Source: Marinomonas sp. MED121 (GTDB taxonomy: Bacteria > Pseudomonadota > Gammaproteobacteria > Pseudomonadales > Marinomonadaceae). Taken from it: a DNA stretch of 64,000 nucleotides. The notes under the pieces were generated by a model that worked only from the letters and a program-made list of their open reading frames with translations, searched no databases and had not been told where the DNA came from. The translations under genes were made by a program, and so were the position numbers. Location of the stretch: assembly GCF_000153025.1 (NCBI RefSeq), contig NZ_CH672432.1, positions 477,127-541,126 on the forward strand, in the 5' to 3' direction. Of the stretch, positions 45,707 through 53,603 are shown in pieces (the stretch's first letter is position 1; each line of letters begins with the position of its first letter).

Positions 45707-46675
45707 TTATTTGACTTGATATCTTAATAATACTTGGTTATCCAGCACGACATTCGTTGACCAAATAAATTCAGCGCCAGCGCCTGCGAATTTTTCTCTA
45801 AAATTCATATAAGCATTTTTATTATCGACACCAATGACTGACTCAGTATAAGTCGTCGCTGCTGGCCAGTTGCTTGAATCAAAAGATTCTGCTTGCCAAT
45901 TATTTGGGGTTTTCCAATGGATAGCATAGGCACTTAAACCGTTATCTTGGCCTTTAGTTGTACAAGCGCTTGACTGTCGAACTTGTCCTGATTCCTTCAA
46001 ACAGGCCAAATCATATACGGGTGCGGTATAATAGGTTTGCGCCTGCCAATCAGCATTCGTTATTGTGCCATCACTAAAACTTGCGATAAAACCCCCATCT
46101 CCTGGGTGATAATCACTGCCTCGATTACTTTCTGTTCCAAGGCCTAGGTTTTCTTCCCAATCAATCACTCTAACAGCAATGCTATAAGGCTTTTTCACCT
46201 TAAATTTCACCACACTCGAATTAAACTGAGTAAAAGGAACAGAATCCACCCCTACCATTACGCCATTGATATAAAGCTCAAAATAATTATCCGCAAAGAT
46301 GTAACCCGTAATGACATCCCCGTCAGCATCCACTTCAACAACCGGAACCGCGCCTAAATTAACTTGAGATAAGTTATCAGGACGAAAGCCAGTACATTCA
46401 TTGTGTAAGTCGGTACTTATGGGTGCCGATTCAAAGTGGTTTACACTAGGGACAGTCCAGGTATTTCCTTTAACATCGTCGACCTCACCAACGCCTGCAA
46501 TTCGCGCTCTCCCTCGTTCACATTCATATAAACTTTTGACGATGGTTTTGGCTGGCCCCTGGCTGATAAAGCCAGAACCTTGATAATCAGAGAGTGAGCT
46601 TGATGTAACCGGTAAATTGCTTTTAGAACAGCCAGCTATGGCTAACATAGTAAGACTGATGGCAAGTAGTTTCAT
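45707..46675 (-). CDS. Lipoprotein of unknown function next to a two-component system
   Basis: I do not recognise the family. Starting at the ATG at 46675 the protein is 322 residues with a lipoprotein signal MKLLAISLTMLAIAGC and Cys at the lipobox; Ser and Lys follow the Cys, which fits outer-membrane sorting. The mature part is beta-rich and acidic, with VEVDADGDVITGYIFADNYF and ELYINGVMVGVDSVPF, resembling a galactose-binding-like beta-sandwich, then WEENLGLGTESNRGSDYHPG. Four cysteines in the mature chain may form disulfides. It is upstream of the response regulator and kinase genes, separated by a hairpin. It could be an accessory sensor or a target of that system. Confidence 0.7.
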   Translation of the reverse strand: MKLLAISLTMLAIAGCSKSNLPVTSSSLSDYQGSGFISQGPAKTIVKSLYECERGRARIAGVGEVDDVKGNTWTVPSVNHFESAPISTDLHNECTGFRPDNLSQVNLGAVPVVEVDADGDVITGYIFADNYFELYINGVMVGVDSVPFTQFNSSVVKFKVKKPYSIAVRVIDWEENLGLGTESNRGSDYHPGDGGFIASFSDGTITNADWQAQTYYTAPVYDLACLKESGQVRQSSACTTKGQDNGLSAYAIHWKTPNNWQAESFDSSNWPAATTYTESVIGVDNKNAYMNFREKFAGAGAEFIWSTNVVLDNQVLLRYQVK

Positions 46676-46838
46676 GGGCTTATTCCTTGTTAATACGTTC
46701 ATAAAATACCGTTATTAAAGACCTTACAAGTTAGTTAAGGAAGGATAGGATCAAATCCTAACAAAGCGTCAAGGCCTAATGGTTTAGATTTAGTTTAGAC
46801 TGGCATTTTTATTCTTCTTTCAATAGTGATTCATCAGG

Positions 46839-47015
46839 CTATTCATCATATCGAGGTAAATTGCCCTTTATGCCAAGTTGAATACACACCGACTCGGGTT
46901 GAGATTTTGTGTAAACATCAATGGATGAAAAGCATACTTGGCAGTGATCACCTGCTTGACCTAAAGATAAATCATAACTAAATCGCTTACCCTCTGCTTT
47001 ACTACCTTTATTTAT
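46839..47015 (-). other. Open frame without start codon downstream of LysR gene
   Basis: The minus-strand frame reads NKGSKAEGKRFSYDLSLGQA then GDHCQVCFSSIDVYT and on to LPRYDE, 58 codons ending in TAG. Composition looks protein-like (CxxC in a DHCQVCF context), yet the frame has no ATG, GTG or TTG; the first codon after the previous stop is ATA. It overlaps the last codons of the LysR gene in another phase. It may be the tail of a decayed gene or a chance open frame. Confidence 0.35.
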
Positions 47016-47910
47016 TCATTTTGGACCATTGCATTAACGCATCTATAAATTTAATTAACTTAGCAGGTTGCCCCACTCTGGATGGGTAAATCAGATAAAG
47101 AGATGTTGGTGGAATCACAATATCCTTAATAATTTCCACCAATTCCCCTTGGGCTAATTCCTCTTTAACCATATTTTTGGGCACCATACCAAACCCTAAG
47201 CCAAGCTTTATAGAGGCAATCACAGTCCGCATATTATCAACAGCGAAACGATGCCTAAAATTGAGTTTTTGATCTTGCCAAATTAAGTGAGGATCATAGG
47301 TTTTATTTGTAGAGGCATTCTTTAAACCGATACTAGGTTGTGATAGTAAATGCTCTGGCGTCTCTGGATAACCAAACTCATCAAGCTGTTTAGGACTGAT
47401 GACAAATACCCATTGGCTTTCAAATAAAGGCCTGCATATTAAGCTGGTATCTTTTATTTCCCCCCTGTGATTACGAATCGCCAAATCATAATTGCCACTT
47501 AGAAACCCCTCATCCCCATTCACTTGATGAATTTCAAGGTTCACCTTTGGATAACACGTTAAAAAGGGCTCTATGACAGAACTTAAAATAAAATCGATTA
47601 AATTATGCGGTGCACAAAAACGAATGGTGCCTGACGGCTCGCCACTTAAAGAATGAATATAATCATCACCTTGTTGCAAGGTATTCAAGGCTTGCTCACA
47701 ATAAGCCAGATAGTCTCGACCCGCTTCCGTTAATCTAACAGATCGAGTTGTCCTTTCTAACAAACGTATGCCTAAACTCGCCTCAAGCTGGCTCACTTTC
47801 GCACTCACCGTTGACTTTTCGATACCAAGCACCTCAGCGGCCTTTGTAAAACTCGCCAATTGAGCAACATGGGTAAAAATGCGGATTTGGTTAAGGTCAT
47901 TGTTCGACAT
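47008..47910 (-). CDS. LysR-family transcriptional regulator
   Basis: A 300-residue LysR regulator from the ATG at 47910 (MSNNDLNQIRIFTHVAQ). The winged helix (1-60) reads SFTKAAEVLGIEKSTVSAKV and then SQLEASLGIRLLERTTRSV. The C-terminal ligand-binding domain (about 90-295) contains GTIRFCAPHNLIDFI and LGLGFGMVPKNMVKEEL. It belongs to the CrgA/PecT-like subgroup by the RTTRSVRLTEAGRDYLAYCE tail. It is divergent from the cytochrome b561 gene with about 96 bases between starts and likely regulates it. Confidence 0.9.
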   Translation of the reverse strand: MSNNDLNQIRIFTHVAQLASFTKAAEVLGIEKSTVSAKVSQLEASLGIRLLERTTRSVRLTEAGRDYLAYCEQALNTLQQGDDYIHSLSGEPSGTIRFCAPHNLIDFILSSVIEPFLTCYPKVNLEIHQVNGDEGFLSGNYDLAIRNHRGEIKDTSLICRPLFESQWVFVISPKQLDEFGYPETPEHLLSQPSIGLKNASTNKTYDPHLIWQDQKLNFRHRFAVDNMRTVIASIKLGLGFGMVPKNMVKEELAQGELVEIIKDIVIPPTSLYLIYPSRVGQPAKLIKFIDALMQWSKMNK

Positions 47911-48006
47911 AAAAAACAATCTTTTCATAATTAGACTAATTATCAATATTCCAATAACAGTCATAATAAATCAACTATTCAATTTAAACCTATATTGGAG
48001 CCTATT

Positions 48007-48609
48007 ATGCAAACTAATACTTTGCCAAAATCAGACCAAATCGCAACCACAAGACACCCGCTTAAACAAAATAAAGTTGATCGCTACGATAGGGTTTATA
48101 AGCTACTGCATTGGTTGGTCGCCGGCCTTATTCTACTTATGTTATTAGCAAAGTTTGGCTTTGCTAGCGCCATTAGCCAAGAAGATAAAATAACTATGTT
48201 AATTGGTCATTCAAGCATAGGGTCAATTCTCACCCTCTTTATTATGATGAGGTTAATAAAGCGCTTTATTATTCGCAGCGAAAGACCCACTCATAACATG
48301 CCAAGCTGGCAGAAAAAGGTATCTAGCTTGGTTCACGGTGCGCTTTACCTTTGCCTGGTTATGATCCCATTAACAGGCTATTTAACCGCCACTATGCACC
48401 AACTTCCTGTGATGCCTTTTACCTTGATAGATTTAAGCATGGTTTCAACTTCTGGCTATAACCAGGCTGACTTTGCATTGATTAGAGGCCTTCATGAAAG
48501 TTTTATTAACTTACTTATGGCGTTATTAGTGCTTCATATTGGTGGCGCCTTATTTCATAAATTCATTCGTAAAGATGGTGTTATGTCGAGCATGACGCCT
48601 GGCAAATAA
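48007..48609 (+). CDS. Cytochrome b561-family protein
   Basis: A 200-residue membrane diheme b-type cytochrome with four predicted helices: LLHWLVAGLILLMLLAKFGF (about 29-48), IGHSSIGSILTLFIMMRLI (about 61-79), VHGALYLCLVMIPLTGYLTA (about 100-119) and ESFINLLMALLVLHIGGALFH. Histidines placed in these helices are candidate haem ligands. The start at 48007 is chosen because GGAG lies 6 bases upstream; an in-frame TTG four codons earlier is weaker. Members transfer electrons from quinol, some as superoxide oxidases. Divergent from a LysR regulator. Confidence 0.9.
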   Translation: MQTNTLPKSDQIATTRHPLKQNKVDRYDRVYKLLHWLVAGLILLMLLAKFGFASAISQEDKITMLIGHSSIGSILTLFIMMRLIKRFIIRSERPTHNMPSWQKKVSSLVHGALYLCLVMIPLTGYLTATMHQLPVMPFTLIDLSMVSTSGYNQADFALIRGLHESFINLLMALLVLHIGGALFHKFIRKDGVMSSMTPGK

Positions 48610-48733
48610 ATCAAATGATTGTTTTATCAATTAAAATGACGAGTTTCCCCTGCAAATTCAATTGAGTTCGCAGCAAGGTGTGTGTCAACTTAGTGTCAAA
48701 AATATGAATCTGATTCTAATGGTGATTCTTAGG

Positions 48734-48762
48734 CTTGAAATAAGACGTTAAGACCCTATGAT
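48734..48762 (+). promoter_or_regulatory. Sigma32-like heat-shock promoter for htpX
   Basis: CTTGAAA (48734-48740), a 13-base spacer and CCCTATGAT (48754-48762) match the heat-shock sigma factor consensus (CTTGAAA, about 13-14 bases, CCCCATnT) with one clear change in the -10. It lies about 48 bases upstream of the htpX ATG. Since htpX is a known heat-shock protease gene, the placement fits well. Confidence 0.7.
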
Positions 48763-48809
48763 AAGCACAACGGGCGTAGTCGCCATGATTAATTTTTGGA
48801 GCAATTGTA

Positions 48810-49691
48810 ATGCGTATTTTATTATTTCTAGCCACTAACATCGCTGTGATGATAGTCGCTAGCATAGTATTGAGTGTCTTAGGCGTAGATAGATATATTT
48901 CCAGTGATGGCCTTAACCTTGGCTCACTGCTCGCATTTTGTGCTGTGTTTGGTTTTACCGGCAGTATTATTTCTCTCCTGCTTTCTAAAAAAATGGCAAA
49001 GATGAGTGCCAGAGCACAGGTAATAGGCACACCATCCAACCACAAGGAAAAGTGGCTATTAGACACTGTCGCACAACTCGCCCATAAAGCTGGCATTAAA
49101 ACACCAGAAGTGGCCATTTTCCCAAGCCATGATGCGAATGCCTTTGCAACCGGTTGGAATAAAAACGACGCACTGGTTGCTGTCTCTCAAGGTATGATGG
49201 ATAGATTTCCGCCTAATGAAATTGAAGCGGTATTAGGACATGAGATTGGCCATGTTGCTAATGGCGACATGGTGACTCTGACCCTATTACAAGGTGTGGT
49301 AAATACCTTTGTCATGTTCTTTGCTCGAATTGCAGGTTATGCCGTTGATCAGTTCTTGCGTAAAGATGATGAAGGGGAAGGTGGTGTCGGCTGGGGATAT
49401 TATATTGCCACTATTATCTTCGAAATCCTATTCGGTATTTTGGCTTCTATGATAGTGATGTGGTTCTCTCGCTACCGTGAATACAAGGCAGATATCGCAG
49501 GTGCCCAACTCGTCAGCAAGTCTGACATGATGGCGGCACTGATTCGTATCAAAAAAGAGAGTGAAGTATCTCATATGCCTGAAACCATGATGGCATTTGG
49601 TATCAATGCAGGTAAACGCCCTACTCTTGGTGAATTACTTGCAAGCCACCCACCTTTAGATGACAGGATCAAAGCGTTAGCCAATCGTTAA
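48810..49691 (+). CDS. htpX: Heat-shock membrane protease HtpX
   Basis: Zinc metalloprotease of the inner membrane that degrades misfolded membrane proteins alongside FtsH. At 293 residues it has the same length as E. coli HtpX. Two N-terminal membrane helices (about 4-24 and 34-55), the zinc motif HEIGH in VLGHEIGHVANGDMV (about 140-144), the third ligand Glu in REYKADIAGAQLV (about 222), and two further hydrophobic segments between them are visible. A sigma32-like promoter precedes it and a clear terminator follows, so it is monocistronic. Confidence 0.97.
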   Translation: MRILLFLATNIAVMIVASIVLSVLGVDRYISSDGLNLGSLLAFCAVFGFTGSIISLLLSKKMAKMSARAQVIGTPSNHKEKWLLDTVAQLAHKAGIKTPEVAIFPSHDANAFATGWNKNDALVAVSQGMMDRFPPNEIEAVLGHEIGHVANGDMVTLTLLQGVVNTFVMFFARIAGYAVDQFLRKDDEGEGGVGWGYYIATIIFEILFGILASMIVMWFSRYREYKADIAGAQLVSKSDMMAALIRIKKESEVSHMPETMMAFGINAGKRPTLGELLASHPPLDDRIKALANR

Positions 49692-49717
49692 GCCTAAATC
49701 AGCAAATAAATAACAAA

Positions 49718-49752
49718 CTAAAACGTCCCTCTTTGAGTGGACGTTTTTTTTA
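49718..49752 (+). terminator. Terminator after htpX
   Basis: AAACGTCC (49721-49728) and GGACGTTT (49739-49746) form an 8-bp stem with a ten-base loop, followed by seven consecutive T. It lies 30 bases after the htpX stop and between convergent genes. Confidence 0.92.
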
Positions 49753-49792
49753 TATGTCTATGAATGTGTCTATGATTTAGATTATATTCACA

Positions 49793-50563
49793 TTAATTCG
49801 ATACTGGCGGAGTTAATCGTTGGATATAAGCACCTAAATGACGCCTATCTTGTTCATTTAACAGGCGGCTTATTATTTGCATTTGGTTATCATATAAGGC
49901 ATCCGTTGTGCGTTTGCCTTTTGCATAACCTTCTAAAGTCATCCTAATATAACGAGCATGCTGTCCGGTAATTTTAGGTGTTTTATCTAACCCAATAATT
50001 CGTCCTTCACCATATACACCATGACAATTTTGACAGGCTTCAATCCCTCTCTTTTCGTCTCCCTCTAAATAGAGCACAGCACCTAACTTTGCCCAAGCAT
50101 CATCCTCTTCTTGACTATGTCGTAAAGGATCGAGACTAACATCAATATCGTTATGCCTAGCAATGGATTGCCCAGCATAGTAATGAGCAATTAACTGTAA
50201 CTCATTATCCGTGTACAAATTCATTAAGCCTTTCTTTTCCGTTGCCATTCGATACCCAAGCTTAAAATTAATCAACTGGTCATAAAGATAGCTCATGTCC
50301 TGTCCTGCTAAGTTAGGTACTTGATTGAGACTGGTTTCAGAAATATCAGGATGGCCTGATAAACCATGGCATTGCACACAAGTAAGGCCATTAGCATCTT
50401 TGCGATTAATCAAAGACGATACCTGCTTGTTAGTAATACCAGTCGCCTTTATTGATGCTGAAGTTTGATTGGCGCTAACATGGTTAATGATTAATATGTT
50501 TAATAGCAAAAGCATTAGCGCTGATCCGCTTAAGCACTTGTAATGCTTGAACAGTATGACCAT
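49793..50563 (-). CDS. Diheme cytochrome c (c4-like), periplasmic
   Basis: From the ATG at 50563, preceded by GAGGATAA, the protein is 256 residues with a Sec signal (hydrophobic core SALMLLLLNILIINHVSA). Two c-type haem sites are present: CVQCHG in LTCVQCHGLSGHP and CQNCHG in IEACQNCHGVYGEG, one in each half, with candidate Met ligands MSYLYDQL and MQIISRLL. The two-domain arrangement is that of cytochrome c4, with linker insertions. It should carry electrons in the periplasm, possibly to a terminal oxidase; no oxidase genes are next to it. Confidence 0.87.
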   Translation of the reverse strand: MVILFKHYKCLSGSALMLLLLNILIINHVSANQTSASIKATGITNKQVSSLINRKDANGLTCVQCHGLSGHPDISETSLNQVPNLAGQDMSYLYDQLINFKLGYRMATEKKGLMNLYTDNELQLIAHYYAGQSIARHNDIDVSLDPLRHSQEEDDAWAKLGAVLYLEGDEKRGIEACQNCHGVYGEGRIIGLDKTPKITGQHARYIRMTLEGYAKGKRTTDALYDNQMQIISRLLNEQDRRHLGAYIQRLTPPVSN

Positions 50564-50851
50564 CTGATTATCCTCATGCTGAATAAAACCTAAAATTAGC
50601 CTAATAAGGCACCCTAAACAAGGCTTTAGCTTGATCATAGGGCTGTATCAGCCATCAATTTATACAAGCCTTTTCACTAATACAAAGTTTTAATTAACCA
50701 AGCCGTTAGTAGACGAACCTAGATCAATTTCTTTAAAAATTGATCCCTTATAAAAGTACAACCAAGAGGCCCCATGATAAGAGATTCATTGACTATAATA
50801 AGTTTAGGTCTAAACCCAAATTATCATTTTTAAAATTTTAAGGAGGATAGG

Positions 50852-51103
50852 ATGTCTATAAAGTCACTTGCCCAAAAGACGGCTGTCAATCTAATGGAAG
50901 AGTTTGAAAAGGATATTAGTCAGGCACAGTTAACCAAGCAAATTGAGCACTTATTAGTTGAAGTTGTCGCCATAACTAAAACTGAATGGGAAGAGTCTCT
51001 AAAGCCTTGTTGTCAGTCTGATCAGGATATCGCCCATAAAATGGCGTATGAAGACAGGCACAAAGAAGATATCGTCATGGCAAACTTGATGGGCTTAAGG
51101 TAA
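50852..51103 (+). CDS. Conserved-looking small protein of unknown function
   Basis: An 83-residue soluble, charged, helix-rich protein with no signal peptide or recognisable domain. It has a strong ribosome binding site (AAGGAGG, 6 bases from the ATG), a balanced amino-acid composition and a CC pair in LKPCCQSDQDIAHKMAYEDR. These features support a real gene. It stands alone between the cytochrome c gene and an intergenic repeat. No function suggested. Confidence 0.65.
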   Translation: MSIKSLAQKTAVNLMEEFEKDISQAQLTKQIEHLLVEVVAITKTEWEESLKPCCQSDQDIAHKMAYEDRHKEDIVMANLMGLR

Positions 51104-51121
51104 AAAGCTTAGGAAATCTGC

Positions 51122-51191
51122 CAATAAGTTACCTCTTCTCAGTCTACTTTTTTGTATTATTAGAAAAAGTATCAAGCAAGGTGCCACTTTG
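51122..51191. repeat. Dispersed intergenic repeat, copy A
   Basis: A roughly 70-base stretch, beginning TAAGTTACCTCTTCTCAGTC and ending at the GGTGCCACTTTG portion, closely matches 55926-55998 in this window. It lies just after a small gene, and its 3' end can form a hairpin with CAAGGTGCC (51177-51185) and GGTACCTTG (about 51202-51210), one mismatch. Probably a REP-like dispersed element. Confidence 0.65.
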
Positions 51192-51323
51192 ACCTAATCT
51201 AGGTACCTTGCGAGAAGGGGCAACGCAGTGTGTTAGTTTTTCTGACATGCCTACTCGGCATTATTAACAAGTTCGAAATATCGGTTTTACCTTCTAAAGT
51301 TGAAACAAGACTAAGGGTGCGAA

Positions 51324-51581
51324 TTAGTAAAACCGTTTTAACTGCTTTTTCGCATCTTTAATGCTAATAAAGCCATCTTTGTCACTATCAGCCTTGTTGA
51401 AATACTTTTCTTTTCCACCCGCTTTTTTAAATTCATACAGGTTAATTTGATTATCTCCATCAAGGTCCAACTCTTTTGCTTTTTCTAGCCCTTTTTTAGC
51501 CGTTTTTAAATCAAGCTCAAAGCCTGTGACAGCACTTGTTGTTACTAGTAAACACATAGAAATAAGGCCAATACGAAACAT
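51324..51581 (-). CDS. Secreted EF-hand calcium-binding protein
   Basis: An 85-residue exported protein: signal peptide MFRIGLISMCLLVTTSAVTG followed by two EF-hands, DLDGDNQINLYEF (about 39-51) and DSDKDGFISIKDA (about 65-77). The loops have the expected Asp residues at positions 1, 3 and 5; the second ends with Asp instead of Glu at position 12, which may lower calcium affinity. Such small periplasmic proteins are common in marine bacteria. No partner gene is evident. Single gene with AT-rich flanks. Confidence 0.82.
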   Translation of the reverse strand: MFRIGLISMCLLVTTSAVTGFELDLKTAKKGLEKAKELDLDGDNQINLYEFKKAGGKEKYFNKADSDKDGFISIKDAKKQLKRFY

Positions 51582-52077
51582 GTTTTAAATCTCTCTATTT
51601 AGAAAAGTGAAGTATAAAAGGATATAGATGAAAACCAAGGTTAAAGGTTTTAAATGAGGCTGTGATAATACGGCATAGCACCTATATTAACCATTGCTAA
51701 TTAAACTGGATCAACTCGATTTAAATCGCGACACGTTAAACAATAGATTAAGATTGATAGGCTTTTTTAACATTACTCACACAACCAAGCCACGTCTTGA
51801 TTAATGCCCTCTTTGCTTTATCATTACGCCTCTTTTGAAGGAAGCATGCTGATTCCCCCCTCTACACTTACTAAAAACGACGTATGAGCCATATCACACG
51901 TCTCTTTATTGACATTAAATTAGCTCAATGCGATTTTTATATTAAATGATCATTTAATTAAAAACCAATTCAATAAAAAAACAACTAAAATTCAATCAGT
52001 TGCTTAGAATGAAATCGTTTCTATCTTGATTAATGTAAGCGCTGAGTAACCAAGTTTCTTAACTGCTAGGAGTGTTT
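51582..52077. other. Long intergenic region upstream of the BCCT-like gene
   Basis: About 495 bases with no gene I would support. It contains an 18-base perfect palindrome at 51941-51958 (listed separately) and several T- and A-rich runs that could form the promoters of the two divergent genes. No ribosomal or transfer RNA signature seen. Confidence 0.5.
51941..51958. promoter_or_regulatory. 18-bp palindrome upstream of the BCCT-like gene
   Basis: ATTAAATGATCATTTAAT is its own reverse complement, 120 bases before the transporter start. Symmetry and length fit a TetR-type operator (betaine/choline transport genes are often under BetI). The base composition is AT-rich so a chance origin remains possible, but 18 matched bases is more than expected by luck in this gap. 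Confidence 0.45.
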
Positions 52078-53238
52078 ATGAACACCTTATTGAGTGCAGG
52101 GATAATCTTTACTCTGCTCGCAATCGTCTTTTGCCTCTATCGTTGGGGTAATTTAAAATGTGTTGGGGTTACCCCAGTCAAAACCTTTACCTTTATCGCT
52201 ATCCTGTTCACATCAGGTCTTGATGTTGGACTTATCATGTTCCCCCTGACTGAATTCGCAGGCTATGCAGATCATACCGCCAGCCCTGAGTATGCTTTTA
52301 GTAACCCTTTAGCGATCGAGTTCGCCTATTGGGGATTCCTCATTTGGGGGTTTTATTTCTTAACCAGCTTCTATTTTTGTGTCATCGAGCCTAAGGTTAA
52401 ATTTTTTGAAATTCCATTAATAAAGTGGATCAATAATGTGGTGATTATTGGCACCTGCGCTTTCACAGCTTACCTACTTCTTACCAACCTACCTTGGTAT
52501 TTACCTGAGTTAAGCGAAGAAGGCAGTATAGTGACCACTTTTTACGTCATTGTTTTCGCTGTAATCATTGCTGCCGTCTTTTCCAGCACAGACATCAAAT
52601 ATGTACGCATACTGAGTCTCGCCTCAACCTGGTTATTTTTAGCCTTGATTGCTGTCATGTGGTTCCTTGCAGCAATGGGGCCAAGCGAAATGCTTGATGC
52701 AGCAAACCTCATCGGCAATTATTTCGTTAATATCCATAAATTCGTACTCCCCCTCAATGACTACCATGAGTTTTACCTTTTCTGGTGGTTTGCTTGGAGT
52801 ATCATGATTGGGCAATTCACCTCACGCTTTGTTGGTGGGCTAAGGACATGGCAAGTACTAGCAGCCTTATTAATTTTCCCATCTATTCCTTTAGGAGTTT
52901 GGTTCAGCGTGCTGTTTTTCTATCATGAAAATGGATTAGATAGCTCAGGTTTTGTAGGAATATCTATGGTTGTCGTGGGCATTACTTTCGTTATTAACTC
53001 ACTAGACTCCTTGATACGCTTATACAGTGATAATATGAAGCTAACACCCAAGCGTCTGGGTAAAGCAACATATATCTTAGGAAACCTAATTGCCTTGAGC
53101 GCTTTAACCATGCTCTTCAAATTAGACTTCTTGCAGATTCAGTGGGTTGGTGCTTTGGTTATCATTTTATACTTCTGCTGCTTTACTTATATCATTTTGA
53201 AAAAGCGTAAAGAAGTATTGTCAATTCCTCACTCATAA
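52078..53238 (+). CDS. BCCT-like transporter, short form
   Basis: A 386-residue membrane protein with about 10 hydrophobic segments. It shares with betaine/choline/carnitine transporters the segment EFYLFWWFAWSIMIGQFTSR followed by FVGG (about 239-262), which corresponds to the WxxFYxxWWxxWxPFVGxFxARxSxG signature, and the preceding and following helices. It is much shorter than typical BCCT proteins (about 500-680) and may lack parts of the N- and C-terminal helices. The ATG at 52078 has AGGAG 5 bases upstream; a GTG two codons earlier overlaps that site. Possible role: uptake of a compatible solute; substrate unproven. Confidence 0.72.
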   Translation: MNTLLSAGIIFTLLAIVFCLYRWGNLKCVGVTPVKTFTFIAILFTSGLDVGLIMFPLTEFAGYADHTASPEYAFSNPLAIEFAYWGFLIWGFYFLTSFYFCVIEPKVKFFEIPLIKWINNVVIIGTCAFTAYLLLTNLPWYLPELSEEGSIVTTFYVIVFAVIIAAVFSSTDIKYVRILSLASTWLFLALIAVMWFLAAMGPSEMLDAANLIGNYFVNIHKFVLPLNDYHEFYLFWWFAWSIMIGQFTSRFVGGLRTWQVLAALLIFPSIPLGVWFSVLFFYHENGLDSSGFVGISMVVVGITFVINSLDSLIRLYSDNMKLTPKRLGKATYILGNLIALSALTMLFKLDFLQIQWVGALVIILYFCCFTYIILKKRKEVLSIPHS

Positions 53239-53302
53239 GAAGAAAAAAGTTAAACTTTAATCAATCTAAATCAGTATAAAGTAGCTATTTTCTGATTTCG
53301 TT

Positions 53303-53335
53303 AGCCATGGCCAAAAAGGGTCATGGCTTCTTAAT
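53303..53335 (+). terminator. Hairpin after the BCCT-like gene
   Basis: AGCCATGGCC (53303-53312) pairs with GGTCATGGCT (53319-53328) with one mismatch and a six-base loop, followed by TCTTAATTCTT. It is about 65 bases past the transporter stop. The remaining 270 bases up to the GGDEF gene hold no gene that I can support. Confidence 0.6.
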
Positions 53336-53603
53336 TCTTCCCTATCTAATATTCTGCATTTCAATAATGGTTAAGGTCGTTAGAAAAAATACTGCCACCG
53401 CAAATCCTCCCGAACAAACTATCTGCTAAAATTTAATCTTATTAACAAATTATGGATATAAGTTCATATTTTATGACTTACCCTGTAATCATTGATTAAA
53501 TACTTAAGAAGAATAATCGCTTGCTCAAATAAAGACATTAAATATAGTTCAGGTTAGGGATTAACAGACACAACAGGCCCTATGTGCTCTAGGTTGGAAT
53601 CGA

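Noticed and set aside
48716-49117. Minus-strand frame of 133 codons over the htpX start
   Set aside because: Overlaps the well-supported htpX gene and its promoter; peptide has no recognisable family.
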